Below are positions 1 through 10,200 of a stretch of DNA of 64,000 nt, piece after piece. The position numbers and the translations under genes were made by a program. Within the stretch, counting starts at the first letter, position 1; every line of letters begins with the position of its first letter. The notes under the pieces were generated by a model. The model saw only the letters and a program-made list of their open reading frames with translations, was not told where the DNA came from and did not search any database. Source of the stretch: Scolanthus callimorphus (taxonomy: Eukaryota; Cnidaria; Anthozoa; Actiniaria; Edwardsiidae); NCBI GenBank assembly GCA_033964015.1, contig CM066914.1, positions 22,744,234 through 22,808,233 of the forward strand, given 5' to 3'.

Positions 1-172
1 ATGTTTGACATGTTCTTTTCCACATCATTTTACTTGAGTGGACGCTTGCGCTACCAGCTTTAACGCAAGCATGAGATATTTGTCGAACAAGCTGTTTAAA
101 AAAACGCATGGCTTGGGCAGTTCCGAATAAAGAAGAGGACGCGCTCGCTTGCTTTATAGCTGGGATCGTCCA

Positions 173-648
173 TTAAGCTACGGCTAAACAAGGACACATG
201 TAGCGCGCAGCATTTGTGTCCTGCATGTTTCCCCGAGTGGCTAAACTAGGAAACATCGCACGCGTGTCTCGGACACATCAAATGTTCCTTGTCTTGCGAA
301 GAAAGATTTCTTTGTTTCTTTGGCTACAAAATTTGTCTCGCGCAACAATGTTTCTCGCGCATTCTCGTACCCAGGGCTCCCCAGCTCGTCTGCTCGCAGG
401 GGATCGAGGCTCTTGGCTAATTTTGAGCGTTGGAGCATGCGCTGAAAGGTCTTTCTCTCAGCGGCTCTGTATTAAATCTCGCGCATGCGTCAGTGGCTGT
501 CACCAGAGCCTCCCCCGCGAGGCTACGAGCCGGGGAGCTCTGGGTTCGAGAATGTTTCTCGCGTGGCTTAACAGGGAAACATGAAGGAAACATGTGTCCG
601 GCTACAATGTTGCGCGCTACATGTGTCCTAGTTTAACCAGGGCTTTAC
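173..648. mobile_element. MITE family A, copy 1, split by a nested MITE
   Basis: Inverted ends around GGACACATGTAGCGCGCA at 193-210 and TGCGCGCTACATGTGTCC at 611-628. The same element lies in reverse orientation and uninterrupted at 41755-41997. A second MITE (360-554) is inserted inside this copy. Confidence 0.8.
360..554. mobile_element. Mutator-like MITE family B (195 bp) with 9-bp target duplication
   Basis: Termini CATTCTCGTACCCAGGG and TGGGTTCGAGAATG are inverted repeats. The element is flanked by TTTCTCGCG at 351-359 and 555-563. The uninterrupted paralogue at 41.8 kb has a single TATCTCGCG at this point, which confirms the duplication. A 9-bp duplication is typical of Mutator-like (MULE) transposition. 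Confidence 0.85.
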
Positions 649-1014
649 GGCGATGCTCGATTATTCTCATATCAATAAAAGAAGTTATTATTTCGAAAAA
701 GAGGTTTCAGTGGGAGATTGGGTTCTATAAATATAACTTTTTCTACTGTGTTGGTGTCAAACGTAGTGGCAGATCAACACTGTTAGTTATACTCCGGCCT
801 GGTCCCTGGCGTTCTGAGCGGGGTTCCTGTGGTTAAGTTGTGACGTCACCGGGAAAGCGCACATCAGGGTAGAAAAGAAAACGAAAAAATTGGGGAACAA
901 TCTATTAAAATTTCAAAGCAAACTTTTCGGGCCCGAGAATTCTCGGGTGTTTCGAGAAACGGGCGCCAGGCTGGTAATACTCTTTATATTTGTGTCCAAT
1001 TCACTCGTCCACAG

Positions 1015-2302
1015 CACATGTACTGGACCCAGAAACAGCAGCTTACCCATCACACAGTCACCGGGTGTAACGTGAGGCCGGGTGATCTGATGGGATCTGG
1101 TACTATTAGTGGGCCGGTAAGTAAATGTGCCGTCTCTCTTTTGGCGGAGCTACGTGATGCGCAAAGCGCGCCAGCGGAGCACCATAATCGAAGCAATAGT
1201 GGTATTAATATTTTTTCATTCTTCTTGTCGCAAACACATGAGGATGTCGACATTTATTTTGTTTGTATTTTCCGGCAACCATGGAATAACTCTTAGTAGC
1301 TCATTTTCCGGCAACGGGAATGATCTGAGCCATACTACCACTACGCGTCACGAAATCTGTGTTTTCCATACCTGTTTTATGTAGCGCTAAATAGAGCGGA
1401 TTTCAGACGACCGTCGTGTTTGCAATTGGTTTGCTTTCTCATTGGCTGCTTATTTCTATCAACCAATCAAATTGCGCACTAATTACAAGCAAGGAATTAC
1501 TAGCCAATTGGTTCGGCTCCTGATTGGCTGGGCTGGAAACCATTCAGCAGTAAGTTGTAATTACTCTTGTTTCTGATTGGCTAGTGATTGCACAATTGCG
1601 TTTACTTTCACGATGGTCATCTGAAATCTGCTCTATGGTAAGAGAAAACCATAGTTTGCTGCCAGCCGTTAGAGGGTAATTCAAAGGAAAAATCTTAGAT
1701 TTTGTGACAAAAAACGACATTCGGTCTGGTGAGTGACAAAACTCGCTCCAAACCGAATTTTTAAGGGCCCTGTTAGCCTGCGTAGCTGGCGGTTTAGTGG
1801 GGTTTTAGCAGGTTTTTATCCGCGAAATGTTCGGTAGAAATCTTCGGTTAACCAGGCGCACTCAACCCCAGCGCTCGCGCGGCTATTTCATCGAACAACA
1901 AGCAAACCGAAGATTTCTACCGAACATTTCGCGGATAAAAACCTGCTAAAACCCCACTAAACCGCCAGCTACGCAGGCTAGGGCCCTGTGTAATTCCAGG
2001 TTCTTCGATAAGGGGCAATGGATATTTAATGGAAAAGCCCATTGCACCTTACTATACATAATTTCTCTCCTCAGACTCCGGAATCGTTCGGCTCTCTTCT
2101 CGAAATCTGCTGGAAGGGAACGAAACCGCTTGACCTAGGGAATGGCGTGGCGCGTAAGTTCCTTCTGGATGGAGACGAGGTTGTGATGACAGGGTACTGT
2201 CAAGGGGACGGATATCGCGTGGGGTTTGGAGAGTGCAAGGGAAAGATTTTACCAGCGAAATTACCAACTGCCTGTCAGCAACAACAACAGCAGGCAGTTT
2301 AA
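1015..2302 (+). CDS. FAH: Fumarylacetoacetase, 3' two exons (partial gene)
   Basis: FAH hydrolyses 4-fumarylacetoacetate to fumarate and acetoacetate, the last step of cytosolic tyrosine breakdown. Two exons are seen: 1015-1116 (34 codons, begins [13 protein letters not shown], includes [14 protein letters not shown], donor GTAAGT) and 2075-2302 (begins [18 protein letters not shown], includes [20 protein letters not shown], stop TAA at 2300-2302). Both match the C-terminal end of animal FAH almost residue for residue, and the junction is phase 0. The catalytic and metal-binding part lies upstream, outside the window or in exons I could not find in 1-1014. An oddity is the tail: after the usual LP ending the frame continues with [11 protein letters not shown], a short CAR-coded glutamine run. 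The 958-bp intron carries two MITE-like elements. Identity is very sure; the exact 5' limit is not. Confidence 0.93.
1391..1636. mobile_element. MITE family C copy in the FAH intron
   Basis: Inverted ends ATAGAGCGGATTTCAGACGA and TCATCTGAAATCTGCTCTAT. The interior has CAAT-rich ATTGGCT and CCAATCA motifs. Related copies lie at 22533-22709 and, as one end only, at about 42750-42818. Confidence 0.75.
1774..1980. mobile_element. Perfect fold-back MITE (76-bp arms) with 9-bp target duplication
   Basis: Arms 1774-1849 and 1905-1980 are exact reverse complements and begin TAGCCTGCGTAGCTGGCGG. The flanks GGGCCCTGT at 1765-1773 and 1981-1989 are identical. It is inside the FAH intron. Identical arms mean a recent insertion or gene conversion between arms. 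Confidence 0.9.
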
Positions 2303-2483
2303 CCGGAGTTAAGGCGAAATTGTGTAACTATGTAGCGATGGTTATTTAAGTTTGGGTCAAGGTATTTTAACATCTGATGGTTGTATTTATGTCATCTTTG
2401 TAATTCCACTATGAGGAAAATCGTGACTTGTGTGACACAGTGCATAGTGTGTTTCTGAACACTGAACACACAAATATAACTAT

Positions 2484-2804
2484 GGCTAGTTTTAGACGTC
2501 GAACTTAATTCTGTCGCACTAAATTGACTGGGTTTATTAGCCAGTGAAAACAAGTTATTTCGATATGAGTGATTTTATGAGATCAATATAATCCGTCTGG
2601 CCAATGGAGAAGATCTCAGCCCTGTTTTTAGGAGCGCTGGAAGGATTCAAAATTATAATTTAGCACGGCAGTAGCGCGGCGTTGGCACGGCAGATAGTGC
2701 CGTTCCTAATGCAAATGAGCTCAAGACAATAGCTCTAACTAACTAAACAATGGGAAATTGACATTTAGTGCGACAAGAATTAAGTTCGACGTCTAAAACT
2801 AGCC
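2484..2804. mobile_element. MITE with ~43-bp inverted ends
   Basis: Ends start GGCTAGTTTTAGACGTCGAA and are repeated in reverse at 2760-2804 with a single 1-base difference in the first 30 bases. TAT flanks both sides, a possible 3-bp target duplication. Confidence 0.75.
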
Positions 2805-2902
2805 TATGACAGATAAAGAAATGCTAGAAGACAGATAAAAATTGGATTTGGCTTTTACTGATAACGTGTTATATCTAGGACACAATAATAGCCTTAATTC
2901 CG

Positions 2903-3078
2903 ATCCGCTACGGTAGAGTGCATTGCAACTTCCTACCTCCGTCTGATCAACGTCACGGGGTCAAGTGTCCTTTGTCATGAATGCATTTTGTCACGTGATT
3001 CTCATCAGTAACGTTTCACGCCGTGACGTTGATCAGACACGGAGGTAGGAAGTGACAGCGAACTCTAACGTAGTGGCT
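2903..3078. mobile_element. Fold-back MITE, CCGCTACGGTAGAGT family
   Basis: CTTCCTACCTCCGTCTGATC and GATCAGACACGGAGGTAGGA face each other, continuing to the outer ends ATCCGCTACGGTAGAGT and its degenerate mirror. A one-ended fragment with the same outer end lies at 45283-45325. Confidence 0.75.
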
Positions 3079-3487
3079 GAGACTAGAATCAGGCTACCAG
3101 AATAAAAACATTGATACAAATGTATATTGTGAGTGCAAGTCCAGTAACCGTATCTTTTCCTTTCCCAGGAGCTCTATAACAAAAAACTGCTTGCGGCGTT
3201 TTTTTTTTACGATTTCGCGCGGGCTACCTGTGTCTTTTTATATCTCGACCCAGGCCCTTTGGCCGAGAAAAGCAAAAACAAAATGGCGACCGAGAGAATG
3301 ACATTTCTCGAGCATCTGCAAGTTTTGATTAATTTTCCTGATACCTACCAAATAAGGAAATGAAGATTTCCTTATTTGGAAGGTCTCAGTCAGGAATGAA
3401 ATGAGGATTTCGTAAAAAAGAAAGTTCTTTAATGTCGGCAAGTGGAAGTTTTGGTGAAATTGTCTTGATGTGCCTTTAGTTTCCACA

Positions 3488-4420
3488 TCAGCAACGAAAC
3501 AATTGTCTCAACTCCCTCCTGAAGTCTGCCTTGAGACTCACATAGATGAAAAAATTAGGAGCAGAATTAAAATAGCGCAGCAATACAATCATAACCTTGT
3601 ACCCCGATCTATTGGATAGTTTGCAGTTCGGAAGCAACATACAAGTCAAATGATACTGGTACGCGATGCTGTAGATGAGAAAAAACGCTACGACCACGCC
3701 CATCGTGCCAAGACCCCTATACCTGGGTCCGGGAGGCGTGGAAGGGGCGTTGTTCGCGTTTGATGTGGAGTCAGAGAAAGAGAGTTGTACTTCTTGTGCT
3801 CGGATTCTTCTGTTGTGTCGCATTACGACAATTATAATGCGGATATAAGCAAAAAATAAAAATGTGTTGGGCAGGAGAGTCACCAAGAAAGTGTAGACCA
3901 CGAGATAGGCGAAGAGGTGAGTGGCGTTGTGCTTGAGAACGTAATATGGGAATTCTATGGTGATCGCCAGAACCCAAGCAGCGATAACGCCCATAGCGCA
4001 CAGGAAGGGTCGCGTTATTGTTGTGTAGTTGTACGGGTGGAGCACAGCGAGATAACAATCTAGAGTTAATAACAATAGATTAAACACCGAGGATGTTAGG
4101 AAAACATCGCTTATCAAGGACAATGCGCTCCATGTAAATTCATCACAGCCACCGGGGCGAAACATACAAATCATTTGAGAGGGAGTCGTGAGGAGTCCGA
4201 CTCCGAAATCCGCGACGGCCAGGGAGATAAAGAACCAATTAGGCGCGGCTTGGCGCCGGAGGTGCGGTCGAGACGCTGTTATGTAGATGACGAGGCCGTT
4301 GCCGAATACCGCGAGGAAGGAAAGAGTAACGCGCGCGACCCAGTACCAGGCGGGTCGGCTGTATAGAGTTCTTGTCTCGCAAGTAGAGTTTATGAGGGTG
4401 AGGTTTGTGCAATGTGACAT
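3488..4420 (-). CDS. Intronless rhodopsin-like (class A) GPCR, orphan, atypical motifs
   Basis: A complete 310-residue single-exon reading frame from ATG at 4420 to the stop at 3488. Seven hydrophobic segments are visible. The N terminus has N-glycosylation sequons (NLT, NST). TM1 holds GNGLVIY, TM2 holds LAVADF, and the TM3 cysteine is present (GGCDEF). The DRY motif is replaced by DCY (LLTLDCYLAV), TM6 lacks CWxP (FLIYSIAYQYHLTCML), and the TM7 NPxxY motif reads NFFIY. No cysteine is visible in the second extracellular loop, so the usual disulphide partner is missing. An amphipathic helix 8 follows (KADFRRELRQLF). Intronless amine-, melatonin- or peptide-receptor-like genes are widely expanded in cnidarians; the ligand cannot be told. 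It is a plasma-membrane receptor by family. Changes at the DRY and CWxP switches suggest altered coupling or constitutive signalling, which is inference. Confidence 0.9.
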   Translation of the reverse strand: MSHCTNLTLINSTCETRTLYSRPAWYWVARVTLSFLAVFGNGLVIYITASRPHLRRQAAPNWFFISLAVADFGVGLLTTPSQMICMFRPGGCDEFTWSALSLISDVFLTSSVFNLLLLTLDCYLAVLHPYNYTTITRPFLCAMGVIAAWVLAITIEFPYYVLKHNATHLFAYLVVYTFLVTLLPNTFLFFAYIRIIIVVMRHNRRIRAQEVQLSFSDSTSNANNAPSTPPGPRYRGLGTMGVVVAFFLIYSIAYQYHLTCMLLPNCKLSNRSGYKVMIVLLRYFNSAPNFFIYVSLKADFRRELRQLFRC

Positions 4421-6867
4421 CTCGGCGATAATATAAGGGCTACGACCAATGCGTGTAAATTGACTACCGGTTGATTTTGAGCTCGTAACTGCCGTGGACT
4501 GTTTTCTCTTTGAAGTTACCAGAACACTCAGTGAACAATTATGTTGGTAACCAGTACACTCTTGAAGAAAAGGGAAAGGACTGAAATGTAAAGAAATAAA
4601 GAAATCAATATTGCGACCGACTCCCCCAGAACTCGCAGCTCGTAAGCTAAACTACGCGGAGTCTCAACGCGCCACTAGCAGCCAAGCGGTCATAAGCAGA
4701 GACACCAAAGATTAACGTGCATTGAGCCCGCTACACTAAAGCTCCTGTTCAATTAGGATAAGTCACTTGGAATTATCGAGCTCAGCCTCGAGCGGGAGAA
4801 GGACAAAAGAGACCGAGTGTGCAAACAAGACCCACCTGAAAACTGACAATAAACCAAAGTGGTAGGTTATCAACTTAAATAAGCAAATAGCCTGATATTT
4901 TCCAATAAATGGATTGCGTTTTGCCGTTTCACATCACTTGTTTGCATGCCTACGGCAACCCCTAGAAAAATAGGAATCACAATAAATTTATCTGCTAGAA
5001 TGCCCTTCTTCACCCCCCTCGCCAGTCCTGCGTGAACAGCTGATCAATGATACCGCCCTGCTTTTCCCTTTGATGCCAAAACGCTAAAAATACTAATTAA
5101 GGAAAAAGTGTGCCCCTAATTAGATTTCCCTTAATTAGTATTTTAAGAAAACATACTGCCCAAGGTTCCACGCACACTTTATAAACCTCTACCGTGACAT
5201 GCCTGAGAAATTGTGTAAAAATTGTAAAAACAAAATTGTATCGGCCATGCCGGTATTTTCTCGGTAAAATGCTACCTTTTTTTATTTCCAACATCCAAAC
5301 AAGCTCCAAATTTATGATTATAAGCGAATGGATTATGGTTTTCAATTAAAAATTTGTGAGGAAATTGTTTGCTAAAGCTTTTATTAATTTTACACATTGC
5401 AAGCAAAAACCTGTCAGTCACTGAGAAGTCAAGTAATAATGTTTACCAGTCAAGCAGTTACTTCTCTTTAGGGTTTTGCTAGATGGCAAGGAATGTGAGC
5501 TAAGTTATTTTCCCATTTTACTCTTCTATGCCGGGACTTCTGAGAGATGTGCTCTTTGAAAATTTCATGTCAAAAGTTTGCTACGGAACTCCCCATGTCT
5601 TCACACTTAATCATCTTAATTGTTATACAATGCAAACATGAAACAAAACCGAAATGATACTTGTGTGTTACCTTTTCACAACCTGCTGTTTTCTTTACTT
5701 CATCTTGAAGCGCAGTAAACTCCGGGGATTCGATATAAACGTGTGTAGTTCTCACTTTCTATTTTTGTCCCGTTTCGCTCGGAAGAAAACCCTACCGTTC
5801 CAGACTGAATGTGGGTAACTGTGGGTATAGTTTCAACGACAGTAACCATTCCTATTGGTCAATTCCGCGGGGCCTTATGCATTAAAAAAAGAAAAAACTG
5901 CATCCGGGCGGAAATACTATAGTGATTAATACTGTGAATCCCGTTTCCTCCCTGTTTATTGTTCGCAATAACGGTGCTATTCCCTTATATAAACACAGGT
6001 TGTCGCTTACGTCCAAAACTAATAATTTTATCAAGCGAGGACGTTTGCGCGAAAGTTGCCATGATTGCTTTTCTCTCCACATGCTGTGGTGTATTTTCAC
6101 CACAAATTCATCCAGTATTATTATATCGGAGAGTCAGAATGACACACAGAACCACAAGGAAATCATCCTCGCGCGCCAGGGTCCTCCCCTCTTTCCTCTG
6201 GGGGGAGGTGAGGGGAGGACCCTTGGCGCGAGCATGCAAGGAAATAAGCTGCATTAGTATAATTACTCACTCAGCAAGCGATTCCGCGCGCTGATTGGTC
6301 GAAACGTTCGTCATATTTTGCTATATTCACCTCTAGGTGGATATAACGAGAAACTAAAATCTTATATGACTTACTAGTGCATTATACTGGAAACTATTTC
6401 GAGCCTCTCCTTAACGCGCCAACCGCTTTTAAGGGAGAAATACCGCGACAAAACGAAGCGCAAATTTCCAATTGAGTTTATTTGTTTGATATCATTTACA
6501 AAATGGTTATAAACAATCATGATATGATTTGTTATATTTCTTTAAAATATATCCTTTCAATTTATCAAAATAATACAGCAATAATATAAATACGTTATTA
6601 CCAGGTAAATTCTAGAGTACACATCTTATTTCAGGAAAGGCAGCACCGTTACAGCTGTCCGTTGTATCCTGCGATGCGTCATGGCCCATGTGGGAGTAAA
6701 TTCACTGTTTATCAACATTGCCATTCTAATGTGCCAACCGTAGATTCAATAGCGCCCTTTATTCTGTGAACCAATCGATCTCTGATTGGCACATGAATGG
6801 GGAGCTTCGTGCGTGCCACGCCTCTTAGGCTATTGGCACAGAGCCCATTTGGGCTCGAGGAATAATA
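4421..6867. other. Upstream of the GPCR: no gene seen; hairpins only
   Basis: AT-rich sequence with a short palindrome around ATTAATTAGTAT at 5090-5143 and a GC-rich fold-back at 6165-6235 (CTCGCGCGCCAGGGTCCTCC against GGAGGACCCTTGGCGCGAG). Small reading frames here show no family resemblance. A reverse AATAAA at 6477-6482 could serve MINDY3. Confidence 0.5.
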
Positions 6868-7055
6868 GACCTCCTCGGCTTGGGCGTAATGTTTTGCCCA
6901 TTTCAGATAACGTGGCATTTCCCCTTGCCATTTTGATAGTCTGGTTCCATATTCATATATCCCTTCGGTGCGTAGCAGAAAAACAAAGAGAGATTCCTCA
7001 TGGGAATGCCACGTGATCTGAAATGGGAAAACATTACGCCCAAGCCGAGGAGGTC
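6868..7055. mobile_element. MITE family G (GACCTCCTCGGCTTGGGCG ends)
   Basis: GACCTCCTCGGCTTGGGCGT at the left and its mirror ending at 7055. Partial relatives are at 31146-31190 and 33526-33880; the latter contains another insertion. Confidence 0.8.
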
Positions 7056-7064
7056 TTTTGCTTT

Positions 7065-7250
7065 AGTCAAATCACACTAGTAGGTCAATTTGTATAACCA
7101 AAAACGTTTTCTGGTTGTGGTCATTTGCCATTTTCTGGCTTTCAAATCCGGCACTTTTCGCTACTAGTACTAGGCTATAACTTATAGCCTACTAGTAGCT
7201 CAACCAATCAGAACGCGGCATTGCCAATAGACCACTAGTGTGATTTGACT
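7065..7250. mobile_element. MITE family I, copy ending 8 bp beyond the MINDY3 stop codon
   Basis: Inverted ends AGTCAAATCACACTAGT and ACTAGTGTGATTTGACT, with a central palindrome GCTATAACTTATAGC. It must lie in the MINDY3 3' UTR. A rearranged inverted relative lies at 7640-7850. Confidence 0.8.
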
Positions 7251-7258
7251 GATGTCCG

Positions 7259-10200
7259 TTAGTTCAGAGAAGGCGGGTACTTTGACTGCCAGTCGACGGT
7301 TATTCCAGGCCATTTGGTCTTCAGACAGGTGACAATATCTTGTTCGGCGACTCTGCTATTATCTGTGGGTTCGATACTCGCTATACCGGCCGTATAAGCG
7401 ACCTGTGAATGAGAAAACAATTTCACAAACGCATTAATCCTACAGAGACTTGCAGCTAACCTACTTGTCGGGCACTGTTATGCTTAACAATTATTCCTCG
7501 AGCCCATGGGCTCTGAGTCAATAGCTTTTGACTCCGAGGACGAGAGGAATAATTGTTTTATAGTCCGGTCAAATTAGCCCGAAAAAAACCCGAACCTGGA
7601 AAAAATTGCAACATGGGAAATGTTTGGTACTAATTGTCAAAACCAATCAGAACACAGCATTGACAATAGACCACTAGTGTGATTTGACTAAATATTATTA
7701 TTGTCAATGATTGGATGAGCTACTAGTAGGCTATAAGTTATAGCCTACTAGTAGCGAAAAATGTCGGATTTGAAAGCCAGAAAATGGCAAATGACCAGAC
7801 CAGAAAACATTTTTGGTTATACAAATTGACCTACTAGTGTGATTTGACTAAAACAATTATTCATCAAGCCCAAATGGTCTCGGAGTCAATAGCCCATTCG
7901 GCATTATACATTGTACTCACTATCTCGATTCTGATTGGCTAAGAGCGCGCGCTTTACTTTGGGAATCACGCAATTTGAGGGTCTTCTAGAATCATCTAGC
8001 TTATAGGCCTTTATCACGCAATATTGATTAATACTATATAATAGTTATCCGAAAATGAAATCCAGTTTCCAATTCTACACATCCGTATAGTAAAACTGCA
8101 AAGTTTCAAAAGAATTACTTGAAAACTGACTGAGATATAGAGGATATTACATGGCCGCGCGGAGATACGAATTTTATCTTCGAGTGTTGAAAATTTATCT
8201 CACGAGTGAGCGCAGCGAACGAGTGAGATAAATTTTTAACACGAGAAGATAAAATTCGTATCTCCAAGCGGTCATGTAATGTTCTGTTTATTATATAAAC
8301 ATCAATGAAATACCAAATTCAAATTTTATTTGAGTTAAGCTTAAAAATCGAGCATTGAGCAAAGGCAAGTGTGATATCTTCACATGTGAAAATAACATGA
8401 TATTTTCACGTGTGAAGATATCAAGTTTTCGCGCGGGAGATCACCCAGTATTTCATTGGTGTTTATATAATAAATGAATTTTCAAAACTTCCTATTCGGA
8501 CTTACTTTTTACAAAGAAATGTATGGGCAAATACGTCAAGTCGAGGCTGGACGGGCATCGATGCCCGTCCACCCTCGTTTCGATTTATTTCCCCATACAT
8601 TTCTTGTAAAAAATAATCCAGAATACGAAGGTTTGAAAATTCATATCTCAGTCAGTATTCAAGCAATCTTCACCAAACTTTGCTATTTTACTAATATGGA
8701 TGTGTAGAATTGCATACTGGGTTTCATTTTCTGATACCTATTATATATTATTAATCAATATTGCGTGATAAAGGCCTATTCTTGAAGAAAGCCAGCTGAT
8801 TCTTGATTCTACGCGCAAAATGCATCATGGTTAGAGCACTTGAAATCCTTCCCCGAAAAGTAAAAGAAATTGCTTGATGAGAGCAAAAAATAAAATTTGT
8901 TCATGGCGAAAATATTTCTAATCAATGTAATATGGATTTCAGCGAATCGTGGTTCGCGTCGAAAAAAACGTCTACGATTCTGCTCGCTCGGACTCATGTT
9001 TGTGTCTGCATAGTATCAAACATGAGGTAGAAAGGCTGATACTACGCAAAAAATCTTAACAGGACAGTGACATGATAGAGTCCAAACTGAGAGTACATAA
9101 GCAACCGTGGACGACAGAGCGGAAATGACCTGTTGAGATCACTAAATTTCAAATAGTAAGGTCAGGTTAGCTCAGATAAGCTTGATTTTTTGTATACAGA
9201 CTACTTGTCTTATTAGAAACAAAATATCAAAAATGACTTTTTTCTAATGGATCTGTCTTTGAGATATTAGGCTTTAAACGTTGGTTTCTGTACCATTTTA
9301 TGGGAGAATTTGTACTTTGATCAGGAATTATGCAAACTTTGCTCAGTCATATCTAAAATTCATATTCTTTAATTTTCTTAAAAATTTGGAATTCAGCTTT
9401 TGGCCATAGAAACTATTTGTATACGAAATCTTGAGCTTATATATTTAAATATGGCAAAGTTAGACATTTCATTTTTGGTCATTTCCGCTCTGTAACCGTG
9501 GACAGCTGTTTTGACTTTTTTGGGTCTCTTCAGCACGTTGTAGCTAGAGCAGAACGGTTAGTCGGCCGCCTACTAGAGCAAATGGTTATGACACAACAGA
9601 AGGACTCAAATTTAAGATACTCACCGACCGCATAAGGTCACATGCAAAGCGCGTGACTCTCAAAACAGTATCAAAAATGGTGGCGAATTATTACATTATG
9701 AGCAGGTAATACCAGCTCTATGAGTGAGCTAAAGTTTGCGATACCTTTTTCGATAGCCCATCATCTGTCTTCACCCCTAAACCATTATAATGATACACTG
9801 TAAATGGAGAAATGGACTGGAAACTGGATGCCTGGATAGAAAAACGTAGAAACGCCCGTTAATCGCGGCAATGTAAGACCCCGTCCACACGTAACCGAGA
9901 TTTTTGAAAACGGATAGTTTTTATCCGTGTTTAAACAAATCCACGTTCACACGGACCGTATTTACCCGTCGACACGTATACGCGAAAACCATCCGAATAC
10001 GCAAGACTTTCACCTATCGGGCATCCGCGGGATGGGGCGCATGCGCTCTTCAAAAAGCAAGTACACTGGACCCTAACTTTGACATCATCGCATTTGAAAA
10101 CCTCCGTTTTAGACCGTCCACACAAGAATCAATCTCGTACCCAGAGCCCGTCATCTTTTGGCCAGCGGCAAAGATTCAGGGCTCTGGGGGAATCGATTTT

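Larger units (their letters stand above)
2303..3487. other. FAH/GPCR intergenic region: two MITEs, no gene seen
   Basis: Besides the elements at 2484-2804 and 2903-3078 there is a small hairpin (AAATAAGGAAAT, ATTTCCTTATTT) at 3349-3382. A short open frame MATERMTFLEHLQ at about 3283 has no recognisable homology and I do not call it. Confidence 0.6.
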
